Source: Hylemonella sp.
GTDB lineage: Bacteria; Pseudomonadota; Gammaproteobacteria; Burkholderiales; Burkholderiaceae_C
DNA length: 64,000 nucleotides
Assembly: GCF_027532185.1 (NCBI RefSeq)
Contig: NZ_JAPZSV010000003.1
Coordinates: forward strand, 248,001 to 312,000
Direction of reading: 5' to 3'
The notes below the pieces were generated by a model. The model did not search any database. It saw only the letters and a list, made by a program, of their open reading frames with translations, and had not been told where the DNA came from. The translations under genes and the position numbers were made by a program. Shown in pieces: positions 8,892-18,654 of the stretch (position 1 is its first letter; each line of letters begins with the position of its first letter).

Positions 8892-9872
8892 TCAGCGGTT
8901 CGCGACCGGGTACACCCCCTGCGGACGCCAGAGCAGGATGGCGACCATGAGCGCGATGTTGGAGAACAGCGCCACCTTGGGCACGAGGAAGCCGGTGTAG
9001 TTGGCCATCAGGCCCACCAGCAGCGCGCCGATCAGCGCGCCGGCCGTGGAGCCCAGGCCTCCGATGATGATCACGATGAAGATCAGCACATTGACCTGCG
9101 CGCCCATCTGCGGGATCACGTTCTGCTGGTACAGGCCCCACATCACGCCGCCCAGGCCGGCCAGCGCGCTGCCCATCACGAAGACGCCGACGAAGAGGCG
9201 ACGGATGCGGTAGCCCAGGGCCTCGACCATCTCGCGGTCCTGCACGCCGGCGCGGATCAGCAGGCCGATCTTGGTGCGCGAGAGCGTCCAGGCCTGGGCC
9301 GCGAACACGGCCAGGCCCACGACCACGGCGATCAGGCGGTATTTCTCGACAGCGGCATCACCCAGCAGCACCGCGCCGCGCATGCCTTCGGGCAGAGGAA
9401 GCGCGATCTGCAGCGGGCCCCAGATGACCTTGATCAGCTCCTCGCCGATGATCATGCCGCCCATGGTGATGAGGATCTGCTTGAGGTGCTGGCCATAGAC
9501 GGGCCGCACGATGTAGCGCTCGAAGGCCAGGCCCAACGCACCGGCGACGAGCATGGCCACCACCATGGCGGGCAGCACAGCGACCAGGTTGCGCCAGAGT
9601 TCCTGCGAGCCGGTCCAGTCGCCCATGGCGCCCAGCACGCTGGTGGCCACAAAGGCCCCGAGCGCGATGAAGACGCCGTGGCCGAAGTTGAGCACGTCCA
9701 TGAGGCCGAAGACCAGGGTCAGGCCCGAGGCGATGATGAAGATGATCATGCCCATGGCCAGGCCCGCGACGGTCAGCGTGAGCCAGGTGGAGCCCGAGCC
9801 GATCAGCGGCAGCGCGGCCAGTGCCAATACGGGCACCAGCAGCAGGGGCTTGACATCAAAGTCCTTGTTCAT
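8892..9872 (-). CDS. livH: Branched-chain amino acid-type ABC transporter permease LivH
   Basis: The 326-residue hydrophobic protein has the LivH hallmarks GLTLVFGLMDVLNFGHG near residues 47-63 and GGLGSTAGALIGALLVG near the C-terminus. It pairs with LivM in the inner membrane. Its ATG overlaps the livF stop codon (ATGA), so translation is probably coupled. The N-terminus begins with a short charged stretch before the first membrane segment, supporting this start. Confidence 0.94.
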   Translation of the reverse strand: MNKDFDVKPLLLVPVLALAALPLIGSGSTWLTLTVAGLAMGMIIFIIASGLTLVFGLMDVLNFGHGVFIALGAFVATSVLGAMGDWTGSQELWRNLVAVLPAMVVAMLVAGALGLAFERYIVRPVYGQHLKQILITMGGMIIGEELIKVIWGPLQIALPLPEGMRGAVLLGDAAVEKYRLIAVVVGLAVFAAQAWTLSRTKIGLLIRAGVQDREMVEALGYRIRRLFVGVFVMGSALAGLGGVMWGLYQQNVIPQMGAQVNVLIFIVIIIGGLGSTAGALIGALLVGLMANYTGFLVPKVALFSNIALMVAILLWRPQGVYPVANR

Positions 9873-10594
9873 AGGGCCAATCCCAGCAAGGACTGTTGGA
9901 GTTCCTCGTCACCCGCCAGGGCCTGCATGCTGCCGGCATGGACCACGCGGCCGTTGTCCATCACGGCCACGCTGTCGCCCAGGCGCTTGGCGAAGTTCAG
10001 GTTCTGCTCGACGAGCAGGATGGTGACGCCGCTGCCCTTGAGCTGCTGGAAAGCCGAGATCATGTTGTCCACCATCACGGGCGCCAGGCCCTTGCTGGGC
10101 TCGTCCACGATGAGCAGGCGACGCGGCTCGACGATGGCCCGCGAGACCGCCAGCATCTGCTTCTGCCCGCCCGAGAGCTTGCCCGCGGGGTGGTTCCAGA
10201 ACTTCTCCACGGCGGGAAAAAGCTGGAAGATCCACTGCAGGCGCGCATCGTCCATGTCTGCCGCGCGGCGTGCGCCACGGGCGGCCAGCAGCATGTTCTC
10301 CTTGACCGTGAGGTCGGCGAAGATGCCCATGTTCTCGGGCACGTAGGCAATGTCCAGCGCCGCGATGGCGGGTGTGGGCAGCGCGGTGATGTCCTGGCCA
10401 TCAAAGGTGATGCGGCCTTGCGAGGCGCGCCACAGGCCCATGATGGTGCGCAGCGTTGTGGTCTTGCCCGCGCCGTTGCGGCCCAGCAGCAGCGTGAGCT
10501 GGCCGCGCGGTACGACAAGATCCACGCCGTGCAGGATGTGGTAGGCGCCGATGTGCGTGTGCACGCCTTCGAGGGTGAGCAGGTGATCGCTCAT
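9869..10594 (-). CDS. livF: ABC transporter ATP-binding protein LivF
   Basis: The 241-residue ATPase has Walker A GRNGAGKTT, the ABC signature LSGGQKQML and Walker B LLIVDEPSKGLAP, all in the LivF pattern. It energises the LivHM permease together with LivG. Both ends overlap neighbours by an ATGA (livG upstream, livH downstream), showing tight operon packing. Confidence 0.94.
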   Translation of the reverse strand: MSDHLLTLEGVHTHIGAYHILHGVDLVVPRGQLTLLLGRNGAGKTTTLRTIMGLWRASQGRITFDGQDITALPTPAIAALDIAYVPENMGIFADLTVKENMLLAARGARRAADMDDARLQWIFQLFPAVEKFWNHPAGKLSGGQKQMLAVSRAIVEPRRLLIVDEPSKGLAPVMVDNMISAFQQLKGSGVTILLVEQNLNFAKRLGDSVAVMDNGRVVHAGSMQALAGDEELQQSLLGLAL

Positions 10595-11355
10595 GCGGGC
10601 TCCTTGCTTACGCCCAGATAGGCTTCTTGCACGACGGGCGAAGCGATGACCTCGGCGGGTTCACCGTCAGCCACCAGCGTGCCGTTGTGCAGCACGATGA
10701 TGCGGTCGGCCAGCTCGCGCACCACGTCCATCTTGTGCTCCACGAGCAGGATGGTCTTGGTCTTGTCCTGTTTGAGCTGGCGGATCAGGTTGAGGATGAC
10801 CGGCGCCTCGTCGTGACTCATCCCGGCCGTGGGTTCGTCGAACATATAGACCTGCGCGTCGAGCGCCATCAGCAGCGCCACCTCGAGCTTGCGCTGGTCG
10901 CCGTGCGGCAGGCTGGCCACGGGCAGGTCCTGCTGCGCAGCCATGGCGACCGACGCGAGGATCTCGTGCGCGCGCTCGGTCAGCCGTGCATGGTCGCTCC
11001 AGATGCTCCAGAGATTGAGACCGCGGCGGTGCGGACCGTCGAGCGCGGCCTGAACGGCCAGGCGCACGTTCTCCAGCACGCTGAGGTTGGGAAAGAGATT
11101 GGTCAGCTGGAAGGCCCGGCCCAGTCCGGCACGCGTGCGCGCAGAGGCCGGCAAGGCCGAGAGGTCGCGCCCGCCCAGCAACACCTGCCCCTCGCTCGCA
11201 GGCAGTTGCCCCGAGATCAGGTTGAAATAGGTGGTCTTGCCGGCCCCGTTGGGGCCGACGATGGCCGTGAGCGTGCCCGGCTCGAAGCGGCACGAGACGG
11301 CATTGACCGCCACGTGGCCGCCGAAGCGGATCGTGAGATTCCTGGTTTCCAGCAT
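10591..11355 (-). CDS. livG: ABC transporter ATP-binding protein LivG
   Basis: The 254-residue ATPase has Walker A GPNGAGKTT, Walker B VYMFDEPTAGM and the LivG-type long helical insert (RTRAGLGRAFQLTNLFPNLS). The signature loop reads LPHGDQRKLEVA, slightly different from the common LSYGQQRRLE. The start at 11355 gives MLETRNLTIRFGG, the normal N-terminus. An in-frame ATG at 11445 would overlap the livK stop and run through the intercistronic hairpin, so I rejected it. Confidence 0.93.
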   Translation of the reverse strand: MLETRNLTIRFGGHVAVNAVSCRFEPGTLTAIVGPNGAGKTTYFNLISGQLPASEGQVLLGGRDLSALPASARTRAGLGRAFQLTNLFPNLSVLENVRLAVQAALDGPHRRGLNLWSIWSDHARLTERAHEILASVAMAAQQDLPVASLPHGDQRKLEVALLMALDAQVYMFDEPTAGMSHDEAPVILNLIRQLKQDKTKTILLVEHKMDVVRELADRIIVLHNGTLVADGEPAEVIASPVVQEAYLGVSKEPA

Positions 11356-11400
11356 GAGATCGTGCGCCGGTGGCGCACTCCGGTTGAGCGGCAGGTATCC

Positions 11401-11432
11401 GGCGCCGAGCGAGGCAGACCTCGCCCGACGCC
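11401..11432 (-). promoter_or_regulatory. Intercistronic hairpin between livK and livG
   Basis: In the 86-bp gap after livK, 11401-11414 pairs with 11419-11432 around a four-base loop. It is a 14-bp stem with one G-U wobble and one mismatch. A second perfect hairpin (11362-11378, 7-bp stem) sits just before livG. Neither is followed by a T-run on the minus strand. Stabilising the livK message relative to the rest of the operon, as in other transporter operons, is more likely than full termination. Confidence 0.6.
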
Positions 11433-11441
11433 GAAAGGTGA

Positions 11442-12641
11442 TCAACGGTTATTGCGGATCGGGATGTTCATTTCCTCGGCCTTGATCTCGCGCACGAGTT
11501 CCGGCACACCCCAGTTGAACGCCGGGTCCACCTTGATCCGGAAGTGGTACATGCTCTGCATGGCCTGGTGGTCTTCCTTGCGGAAGGTCATCTTGCCCTT
11601 GGGCGTGTCAAAGCTCATGCCTTCCATGGTCTTGATCAGCGTGTTGGTGTTGGTGTCGCCCTTGGTCTTCTGGAGCGCCGCGACGACGGCCATGGCCGCG
11701 CTGAAGCCGCCGGCCGTGAAGAAGTCCGGCGGGGTCTTGAACTCCTTGTAGTGCTGGGCGACCAGTGCTTCGTTGACCGGGTTCTTCGGGATACCGAAGT
11801 AGTAGTAGGCCGCGCCTTCCATGCCCGGGAACTGCTTGTAAGCCGTCATCGCCGGCAGAATGTTGCCGCCCGTGGCGATCTCGATGCCGTGGCGCTTGAG
11901 ATCCATGTCGGCGATCTTGAAGGGGTTGCCGCCGGCCCAGATGATGAAGATCACCTTGCGACCCGGCAGGCCCTTGAGCTTGTCGATCATGCGCTGGCCG
12001 CCGGCGGTGAAGTCGGTGGTGGCCGGGGGCAGGTACTCCTCGTGGACGAGCTTGGCCTTCTTGAGCGCCTCCTTGAAGGCCTTGACGCCGTCCTTGCCGA
12101 AGGCCGAGTCCTGCGCCATGGTGACGATACTCACGCCTTCCTTGTCCAGCGCGACAGCGTTGGCGATGGCGTCCTGGCTGCTGTTGCGGCCGGTGCGGAA
12201 GATGTACTTGTTCCACTTGTCGCCGGTGATGGAGTCGGCCACGGCCGGCTCGACCAGCAGGATCTTCTTGTATTCCTCGGCCACGGGCAGCATGGCCAGG
12301 GCCACAGGCGAGGCGGTGGGGCCGACGGCCAGGTCCACCTTGTCGTCACCATAGGCGGCGGCCAGCAGGCTCTTGCCCAGGTCGGGCTTGCCCTGGTCGT
12401 CCTTCTCGATCACGACGATCTTCTTGCCGTTGACGGTCATGGTGCCGCCGGTGGCGTAGTTCAGGCCCATCATCAGGCCGGTCTGCGTCTGCTTGCCATA
12501 GGCTTCGAGCGGGCCGGTCTTGCTGTAGATGTGGGCGATGCGGATCTCCTGGCTCTGGGCCAGGGCGGGGCCCGAAAAGGCGATGGCGGCCAGGGCGGCG
12601 CCGCTCAGGCAGGCGCGGGCGATCCAGTGACGACGTTGCAT
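11442..12641 (-). CDS. livK: Periplasmic branched-chain amino acid-type substrate-binding protein LivK
   Basis: The 399-residue protein starts with a typical signal peptide (hydrophobic core about residues 11-26, cleavage near Ala-Leu-Ala-Gln) and continues as a type I periplasmic binding protein of the Leu/Ile/Val-binding family (IYSKTGPLEAYGKQTQTGLMMG). It captures substrate for LivHMGF. It is the first gene of the operon, with an AGGAG ribosome site 8 bp before the ATG and a sigma-54-type promoter about 40 bp upstream. Confidence 0.94.
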   Translation of the reverse strand: MQRRHWIARACLSGAALAAIAFSGPALAQSQEIRIAHIYSKTGPLEAYGKQTQTGLMMGLNYATGGTMTVNGKKIVVIEKDDQGKPDLGKSLLAAAYGDDKVDLAVGPTASPVALAMLPVAEEYKKILLVEPAVADSITGDKWNKYIFRTGRNSSQDAIANAVALDKEGVSIVTMAQDSAFGKDGVKAFKEALKKAKLVHEEYLPPATTDFTAGGQRMIDKLKGLPGRKVIFIIWAGGNPFKIADMDLKRHGIEIATGGNILPAMTAYKQFPGMEGAAYYYFGIPKNPVNEALVAQHYKEFKTPPDFFTAGGFSAAMAVVAALQKTKGDTNTNTLIKTMEGMSFDTPKGKMTFRKEDHQAMQSMYHFRIKVDPAFNWGVPELVREIKAEEMNIPIRNNR

Positions 12642-12677
12642 AGCGGTCTCCTCGTGAGAATAGTTGTGCTCTGGTTT

Positions 12678-12694
12678 TGCAGGGATCGTGCCAG
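12678..12694 (-). promoter_or_regulatory. Sigma-54 (RpoN) promoter of the liv operon
   Basis: On the minus strand the sequence reads CTGGCACGATCCCTGCA, differing at one position from the known sigma-54 consensus TGGCACG-N4-TTGCW and keeping the exact GG-to-GC spacing. The predicted transcription start is about 25 bp before the livK ATG. A sigma-54 activator gene lies directly upstream, which supports the call. Confidence 0.82.
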
Positions 12695-12748
12695 GTCACA
12701 AGTCCTTGATTTCATTGAGTTTCAAGGCCATCACTTAATCTGAATGAC

Positions 12749-12796
12749 TGAATTTCAGACAATCAAATGGATGATTAAAATACATTTGATTGAATA

Positions 12797-12810
<14 letters not shown>
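12749..12810 (-). promoter_or_regulatory. Candidate tandem activator sites (UAS) of the liv promoter
   Basis: Two 20-bp direct repeats, 12749-12768 and 12791-12810, match at 16 of 20 positions around a shared core TGAAT-x-TCAGACA. Their spacing is 42 bp, four helical turns, so both face the same side of DNA. They lie 55-130 bp upstream of the sigma-54 promoter, the normal place for enhancer-binding sites. The second repeat overlaps the stop codon of the regulator gene. Binding by that regulator is my inference. Confidence 0.6.
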
Positions 12811-14275
<1,465 letters not shown>

Positions 14276-14326
14276 GCGGCAATGGTACAGTGCCCCGCAT
14301 GTGCCACTCTCCCCGCTTCCCCTGAG

Positions 14327-14731
14327 ATGGAGTCCCTGCGCATCGACAAATGGCTCTGGGCCGCGCGTTTCTACAAGACACGATCGCTGGCTGTTGAGGA
14401 AATCGGCAAGGGCCGCGTGCTCGTCAACGAACAGGCTGTGAAACCGGCGCGGGATGTGCGGCCTGGCGACCTCGTCTCCGTGCGCCAGGGCGCCGTCCTT
14501 CGCGTGGTGGTGGTCAAGGGGCTGAGCGGGCAACGCGGACCGGCGCCCGTGGCGCAGCAGCTCTATGAGGAAACCGAGGCCAGCCGACTGGCGCGCGAGG
14601 CGGCGGCTGAGCAGCGGCGGTTGGCGGCGGAGCCGGCGCTGAGCATCGAGCAGGGGCGGCCGACCAAACGTGATCGCAGGCGGCTGGAGCAGGCCGCCTG
14701 GGACAACCGGTGGAGCGCTTCTGCGGACTGA
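14327..14731 (+). CDS. hslR: Heat shock protein 15-like ribosome-associated S4 RNA-binding protein
   Basis: The 134-residue basic protein begins with an S4 domain (RIDKWLWAARFYKTRSLA, then KGRVLVNEQAVKPARDVRPGD) and ends with a charged tail, as in Hsp15, which rescues stalled 50S subunits carrying tRNA. ATG 14327 is preferred because it places the S4 motif at the N-terminus; an in-frame ATG at 14282 would add 15 residues. The gene is divergent from the sigma-54 activator. A terminator overlaps its stop codon. Confidence 0.88.
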   Translation: MESLRIDKWLWAARFYKTRSLAVEEIGKGRVLVNEQAVKPARDVRPGDLVSVRQGAVLRVVVVKGLSGQRGPAPVAQQLYEETEASRLAREAAAEQRRLAAEPALSIEQGRPTKRDRRRLEQAAWDNRWSASAD

Positions 14732-14750
14732 CCGGCCCGTCCGCTTTTTT
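14723..14750 (+). terminator. Rho-independent terminator of hslR
   Basis: GCGGAC (14723-14728) pairs with GTCCGC (14739-14744), followed by six T residues at 14745-14750. The stem overlaps the last codons and stop of hslR, so it separates hslR from the next operon. Confidence 0.8.
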
Positions 14751-14751
14751 C

Positions 14752-14765
14752 TACGGCGTTTTTAC
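14752..14765 (+). promoter_or_regulatory. Candidate response-regulator direct repeat, site 1
   Basis: Two TAC triplets preceded by T-rich sequence (14752-14754 and 14763-14765) lie 11 bp apart upstream of the EIIA-like gene. A similar pair stands upstream of dctQ. OmpR/KdpE-type regulators usually bind direct repeats with about 11-bp spacing. Part of the T-rich sequence belongs to the preceding terminator, so this may be chance. Confidence 0.3.
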
Positions 14766-14814
14766 ACCCGCGGCATTGAAATGCAGCCTGTCGAGTGGCT
14801 GTCAGGTCTTTGCC

Positions 14815-15294
14815 TTGGATTCATTCTTTTTGCTTGCCTACACACTGGACGTACGGCTGGACTTGAACCTGCACACCTGGGATGAACTCCTGGAAGCCGT
14901 CGACGCCTGCGTCCTTGCCGAGCGCCACCTTGAGCGCGGCGAGGTGGCCCGTCGCCTGCGCACACGCCACCTCCGCCAGTCGCCCGTGATCGGCGGCGGC
15001 GTGGCTTTGATGAACGTCGAAATCCGCCACCTGCGGCACAGCCGCCTGCTTTATCTGCGCACCCGCACACCCCTGACGCTGGGACCACAGGAGGAAGTGG
15101 CCGACATCTTCGTCCAGCTCGCAGCCTATCCGGTCAGCCTGCGCGATCGCAGCCTGCTGGATTACCTGCGCAACGAACTGCCGCAACGCGCCTTCCTGCA
15201 GGAGCTTCGTGCCTGCACGAGCTCGGCTACAGTGCAGGCGATGATCGAACGCCGGCTGGCCCCCCTGGGATCGGGCTGGCTGGAACCGCACTGA
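14815..15294 (+). CDS. PTS EIIA(Ntr)-like protein lacking the phosphorylatable histidine
   Basis: The roughly 160-residue protein aligns by eye with PtsN: a helical N-terminal part, then IGGGVALMNVEI where PtsN has GIGNGIAIPHGK, then LRTRTPLTLG and a helical end. The His that accepts phosphate in PtsN is Asn here and the preceding Pro is Met, so it is unlikely to be a phosphocarrier. A non-phosphorylatable regulatory subunit is the simplest reading. The start is uncertain: TTG 14815 is a guess, TTG 14830 is possible, and a GTG at 14710 would overlap hslR and the terminator. It sits just before a KdpD-like kinase gene. In E. coli, PtsN is known to act on KdpD. Confidence 0.6.
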   Translation: MDSFFLLAYTLDVRLDLNLHTWDELLEAVDACVLAERHLERGEVARRLRTRHLRQSPVIGGGVALMNVEIRHLRHSRLLYLRTRTPLTLGPQEEVADIFVQLAAYPVSLRDRSLLDYLRNELPQRAFLQELRACTSSATVQAMIERRLAPLGSGWLEPH

Positions 15295-15310
15295 CTTCTT
15301 GCGCTGTAAC

Positions 15311-17299
15311 GTGGAGCCATCGTCCCCGACCGACACCGACGATGGGGGAGCTGCTTCCCCCGGAGAGCCTGCGCCCGGTTCCGGCACGCTGCTGGTGTGC
15401 GTCATGGCCGATGGCCAGGCCGCAGAGCTGGTGGAGCAGGCCGCGTTGCTGAGCCGGACACAGGCCATTCCCTGGCGCGTCGTCTACCTCGAAACCGTGG
15501 CCTCGCGCTACGCCAGCCCCCGGATCCGACAGGCCGTGGCACGTGCCCTGCAAGAGGCCGAGCTGGCCGGGGCCGAGGTGCTGCGCCTGAGTCTGGAGAT
15601 CGACTCGGCCAGCCGGGTCGTCTCCACCCTCGTACAACAGGCGCAAAGCGTGCGCGCGACCCACGTCCTGCTGGGCAACCTCGCGATGGGACGGCGCTAC
15701 TGGTTCAACACCGGTGAGCGCATCAGCGACTTTGCCGAGACGCTCATGGCCTACCTGCCGCACGCACGCGTGCACATCGTGGCCACCCCCGGCCGGCGGG
15801 ACATGCCCAGGCCCCACCTTGAGCTGGAGGGCGAGGCGGGGACAGCCGCCCTCGGGCGCCGTGCCATCGGCCAGGTCCTCAGCGTGCTGGCGCTGTGCAC
15901 CGCCGTGTGCGCGCTGATCGCACCACACCTGCACCCGATCAATCTCAGCCTCATCTACATGGGTGGGGTGTTCTATGTCGCGCTGCGGCACGGGCTCAAG
16001 GCCGCGCTGCTGACCATGCTGCTGGCCGTGCTGCTCTTCGACTGGATCTTCGTCGAGCCACGCTGGTCGCTCAAGCCGACCGACCCGCAGTACTTCTTCA
16101 CCTTCCTGATCACGCTTTGCGTCGGTCTGGCCGCCAGCCGGCTGGGCTCGCAATCGCGCCAGGCGGCGCTGCAGGCCCTGGTCATGGCCCAGCACGCGCA
16201 GTCCCTGAGCCTGCTCTCACAGAGCCTGGCCCATGCGATGACGCCGGAGCAGATCACCCAGGCCGTCACCGGCAGCATCGGCCGCGACCTGGGCGCACAG
16301 GCCCGCCTGATCCTGCTCGATACCGATGGGCGCCTGCCCGTGAGCGATGACGATGGCGCCACGACACAGACCGCCGAGCGGGTGCTGCGAGGCGAAGCCC
16401 TGGCAGCGGGGCGCCAGGGCTTCGTTCTCGCCGCCGGCGGCACACCCCTCGGCGTGCTGCTGGTCGACGGGCTGCCTGCAAGGCACCAGGGCGCCGGCGA
16501 CCTGCACCTGCTGCAGGCCTATGCCAACCAGGCGGCCGTGGCCATCGCGCGCTGCCGGTACGCCCAGCGCAGCGAGCAGGCCGCCATCGCCGCCGAGACC
16601 GAGCGCATCCGCAACACCCTGCTGGCGGGGATCTCGCATGACTTCCGCACCCCCCTGACCGCCATCATCGGCGCCGCATCGGCCGTGCTCAGCCAGGGGC
16701 GCTCCATCACCCTGGAACAGCGCAACGCCCTGGCCCAGACCGTGCTGGACCAAGCCACGCGCCTGCAGTCACTGACCAGCGACCTGCTGGACATGGCGCG
16801 CCTGCAGGATGGTCGGGTACGGCTGACCCCCGAGTGGTGCCCGGTGGAAGACCTGGTGCAGGACGCCAGGGCGGCCGTGGCCGGCGCCCTGAACCGGCAT
16901 GTGCTGGAGCTCGACCTCGACCCCAACGATGTCGTCTGGTGTGACACCACGCTCATGGTGCAGGCCCTGGCCAACCTGCTGCTCAACGCCTCCCAGCACT
17001 CACCGGCGGGCAGCCGTATCCAACTCCGTATCGCGCTCTCACCGGGCTGGTGGACGCTGCGTGTGCACGACGAGGGCCCTGGCCTGGCGGCGGGCAGTGA
17101 ACGCGAGGTGTTCCAGAAGTTCTACCGCGGGCCGCAGGGCGGCAGCCAGGGTACGGGGCTGGGCCTGGCGATCTGCGACGTCGTCACCCGCCTGCACGGC
17201 GGACACATCGAGGCGCGCAACGACCATGGGGCGGTGTTCGAACTCACCCTGCCCCAGCCCGAGCGTATGCCGGAACTGGAGGAAGCCCTGCATGGCTAA
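15311..17299 (+). CDS. KdpD-like sensor histidine kinase without the N-terminal KdpD domain
   Basis: The protein has about 662 residues. A universal-stress/nucleotide-binding-like domain comes first (about 20-165), then four membrane segments in the DUF4118 arrangement (about 180-280), a GAF-like region (about 320-415), a HisKA domain with ISHDFRTPL (His443) and a HATPase domain with DEGPGL and GTGLGLAICDVV boxes. Full KdpD proteins have about 890 residues and an N-terminal Walker-containing KdpD domain, which is absent here. Autophosphorylation of His443 and transfer to the downstream regulator are expected. GTG 15311 is used; TTG 15299 is possible. No kdpFABC genes are in the window. Confidence 0.85.
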   Translation: MEPSSPTDTDDGGAASPGEPAPGSGTLLVCVMADGQAAELVEQAALLSRTQAIPWRVVYLETVASRYASPRIRQAVARALQEAELAGAEVLRLSLEIDSASRVVSTLVQQAQSVRATHVLLGNLAMGRRYWFNTGERISDFAETLMAYLPHARVHIVATPGRRDMPRPHLELEGEAGTAALGRRAIGQVLSVLALCTAVCALIAPHLHPINLSLIYMGGVFYVALRHGLKAALLTMLLAVLLFDWIFVEPRWSLKPTDPQYFFTFLITLCVGLAASRLGSQSRQAALQALVMAQHAQSLSLLSQSLAHAMTPEQITQAVTGSIGRDLGAQARLILLDTDGRLPVSDDDGATTQTAERVLRGEALAAGRQGFVLAAGGTPLGVLLVDGLPARHQGAGDLHLLQAYANQAAVAIARCRYAQRSEQAAIAAETERIRNTLLAGISHDFRTPLTAIIGAASAVLSQGRSITLEQRNALAQTVLDQATRLQSLTSDLLDMARLQDGRVRLTPEWCPVEDLVQDARAAVAGALNRHVLELDLDPNDVVWCDTTLMVQALANLLLNASQHSPAGSRIQLRIALSPGWWTLRVHDEGPGLAAGSEREVFQKFYRGPQGGSQGTGLGLAICDVVTRLHGGHIEARNDHGAVFELTLPQPERMPELEEALHG

Positions 17300-18005
17300 G
17301 CCCCACCGACTGCTGGCGCTGGTGATCGACGACGAGGCGGCTATCCGCGAACTGCTGCGCACCACCTTGCAGGCCGAGGGCCTGGACGTGATCGAAGCCG
17401 CATCGGCACGCGAGGGCGCCACCCTGGCGGCCAACCGCAAGGCCGACCTCTTCCTGATCGACCTGGGGCTAGGCGATGGCGACGGGGTGGACCTGATCCG
17501 CCAGATCCGCACCTGGACCCACCGTCCCATCCTGGTGCTGTCGGCCCGCACGCAGGAGCAGCAAAAGGTGGAGGCCCTGGACGCCGGGGCCGACGACTAT
17601 GTGAGCAAGCCCTTTGGCGTGTCCGAGCTGCACGCGCGCATCCGCGTCGCGCTGCGGCATCATGGCCTATCCCTGCACAGCGGCGCCAGCTCCACGCTGT
17701 CCATGGGAACGGTACACATCGACCTTGCACGGCGCACCGTGCTGCGCGACGGCGCGCCCGTGCGTCTGACGGCCACGGAATGGCGCCTGCTCGAAGTGCT
17801 GGCCCGCAACGCCGGCCGGCTGCTCACGCCACGGCTGCTGCTGCGCGAGGTCTGGGGCCCAGGTCACAGCGAGCAGGGGCACTACCTGCGCATCTACGTC
17901 CGCCAGCTGCGTCGCAAGCTCGAAGCCGATCCGTCGCAGCCCAGGTATCTGCTCACCGAGACCGGGGCCGGCTACCGGCTGCTGCTCGACCCGCCGGCCT
18001 CCTGA
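17292..18005 (+). CDS. KdpE-like response regulator (OmpR family)
   Basis: The 237-residue protein has a receiver domain with acidic pair DD (13-14), phosphoacceptor Asp57 in LIDLGLGDGDG, and Lys in YVSKPFG. A winged-helix DNA-binding domain follows (LTATEWRLLEVL, then YVRQLRRKLE). The receiver strongly resembles KdpE. Its ATG overlaps the kinase stop by 8 bp. Because the next genes encode a TRAP transporter rather than a potassium ATPase, I avoid the symbol kdpE. It probably controls the TRAP operon, its own operon, or both. Confidence 0.88.
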   Translation: MAKPHRLLALVIDDEAAIRELLRTTLQAEGLDVIEAASAREGATLAANRKADLFLIDLGLGDGDGVDLIRQIRTWTHRPILVLSARTQEQQKVEALDAGADDYVSKPFGVSELHARIRVALRHHGLSLHSGASSTLSMGTVHIDLARRTVLRDGAPVRLTATEWRLLEVLARNAGRLLTPRLLLREVWGPGHSEQGHYLRIYVRQLRRKLEADPSQPRYLLTETGAGYRLLLDPPAS

Positions 18006-18017
18006 GGCCATCCGGTG

Positions 18018-18038
18018 CCGGCGCGCTCGCCGGTTTTT
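18018..18038 (+). terminator. Rho-independent terminator after the response regulator gene
   Basis: CCGGCG (18018-18023) pairs perfectly with CGCCGG (18028-18033) around a four-base loop, followed by five T residues. It separates the regulatory genes from the TRAP genes. Confidence 0.75.
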
Positions 18039-18051
18039 ACGCCCGCTTTAC
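18038..18051 (+). promoter_or_regulatory. Candidate response-regulator direct repeat, site 2
   Basis: TTTACGCCCGCTTTACGCC contains two TTTACGCC copies 11 bp apart (TAC at 18038-18040 and 18049-18051), 64 bp before the dctQ start. The first copy uses the T-run of the preceding terminator. It resembles site 1 at 14752-14765 and could bind the neighbouring KdpE-like regulator. Confidence 0.35.
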
Positions 18052-18114
18052 GCCGGGGCGCTTACCCTCGACGCGCCGTATCCCTCTGTCCGCCACGCCC
18101 TGGCGGCCCCCACC

Positions 18115-18654
18115 ATGAAGCTTCTTCTGCGTCTGGCCGCGCGCATCGACGCGCTCAACAACCGCTTCGGCCAGCTGGCCAGCTGGGCCATCATCCTGTC
18201 CTGTGCGATCAGCTGCGCCAACGCCTTGGTGCGTTTCGGCTTCAGCGTCAGCTCCAACGCCTGGCTTGAGATCCAGTGGTACCTCTTCGCGGGCGCCGTG
18301 ATGCTCGGCGCATCGCTGGTGCTGCGCGTCAACGAGCATGTGCGCGTGGACATCGTCTACGGCCAGCTGCCGACCCGCGCGAAGGTCTACATCGACCTCT
18401 TCGGCCTCGTGTGCTTCCTGCTTCCCGTGATGGCACTGATGATCTACCTCTCGTTCCCGCTCTTCCTGCATCAGTTCAATACCCAGGAAATGTCGCAGAA
18501 CGCGGGCGGCCTGATCCGCTGGCCCGCGATGCTGCTGCTGCCCCTGGGGTTCACCATGGTCTTGCTGCAAGGCCTGTCCGAGATCATCAAGCGCGTGGGC
18601 TGGCTGCTGCACGTGCATGAGATGAACCTGGTCTACGAGAGGCCCCTGCAATGA
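18115..18654 (+). CDS. dctQ: TRAP transporter small permease (DctQ-type)
   Basis: The 179-residue protein has four hydrophobic segments and the DctQ family core WLEIQWYLFAGAVMLGAS around residues 50-67. It forms the membrane complex with the large DctM subunit and imports an organic acid using the sodium gradient. The dctQ stop overlaps the dctM ATG. The arrangement resembles the mannitol/chloroaromatic-type TRAP subgroup. No DctP binding-protein gene is adjacent. Confidence 0.88.
   Translation: MKLLLRLAARIDALNNRFGQLASWAIILSCAISCANALVRFGFSVSSNAWLEIQWYLFAGAVMLGASLVLRVNEHVRVDIVYGQLPTRAKVYIDLFGLVCFLLPVMALMIYLSFPLFLHQFNTQEMSQNAGGLIRWPAMLLLPLGFTMVLLQGLSEIIKRVGWLLHVHEMNLVYERPLQ

Noticed and set aside
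8733-10346. Long plus-strand open frame opposite livH/livM/livF (537 codons)
   Set aside because: It is antisense to clear liv genes and has composition typical of a shadow frame.
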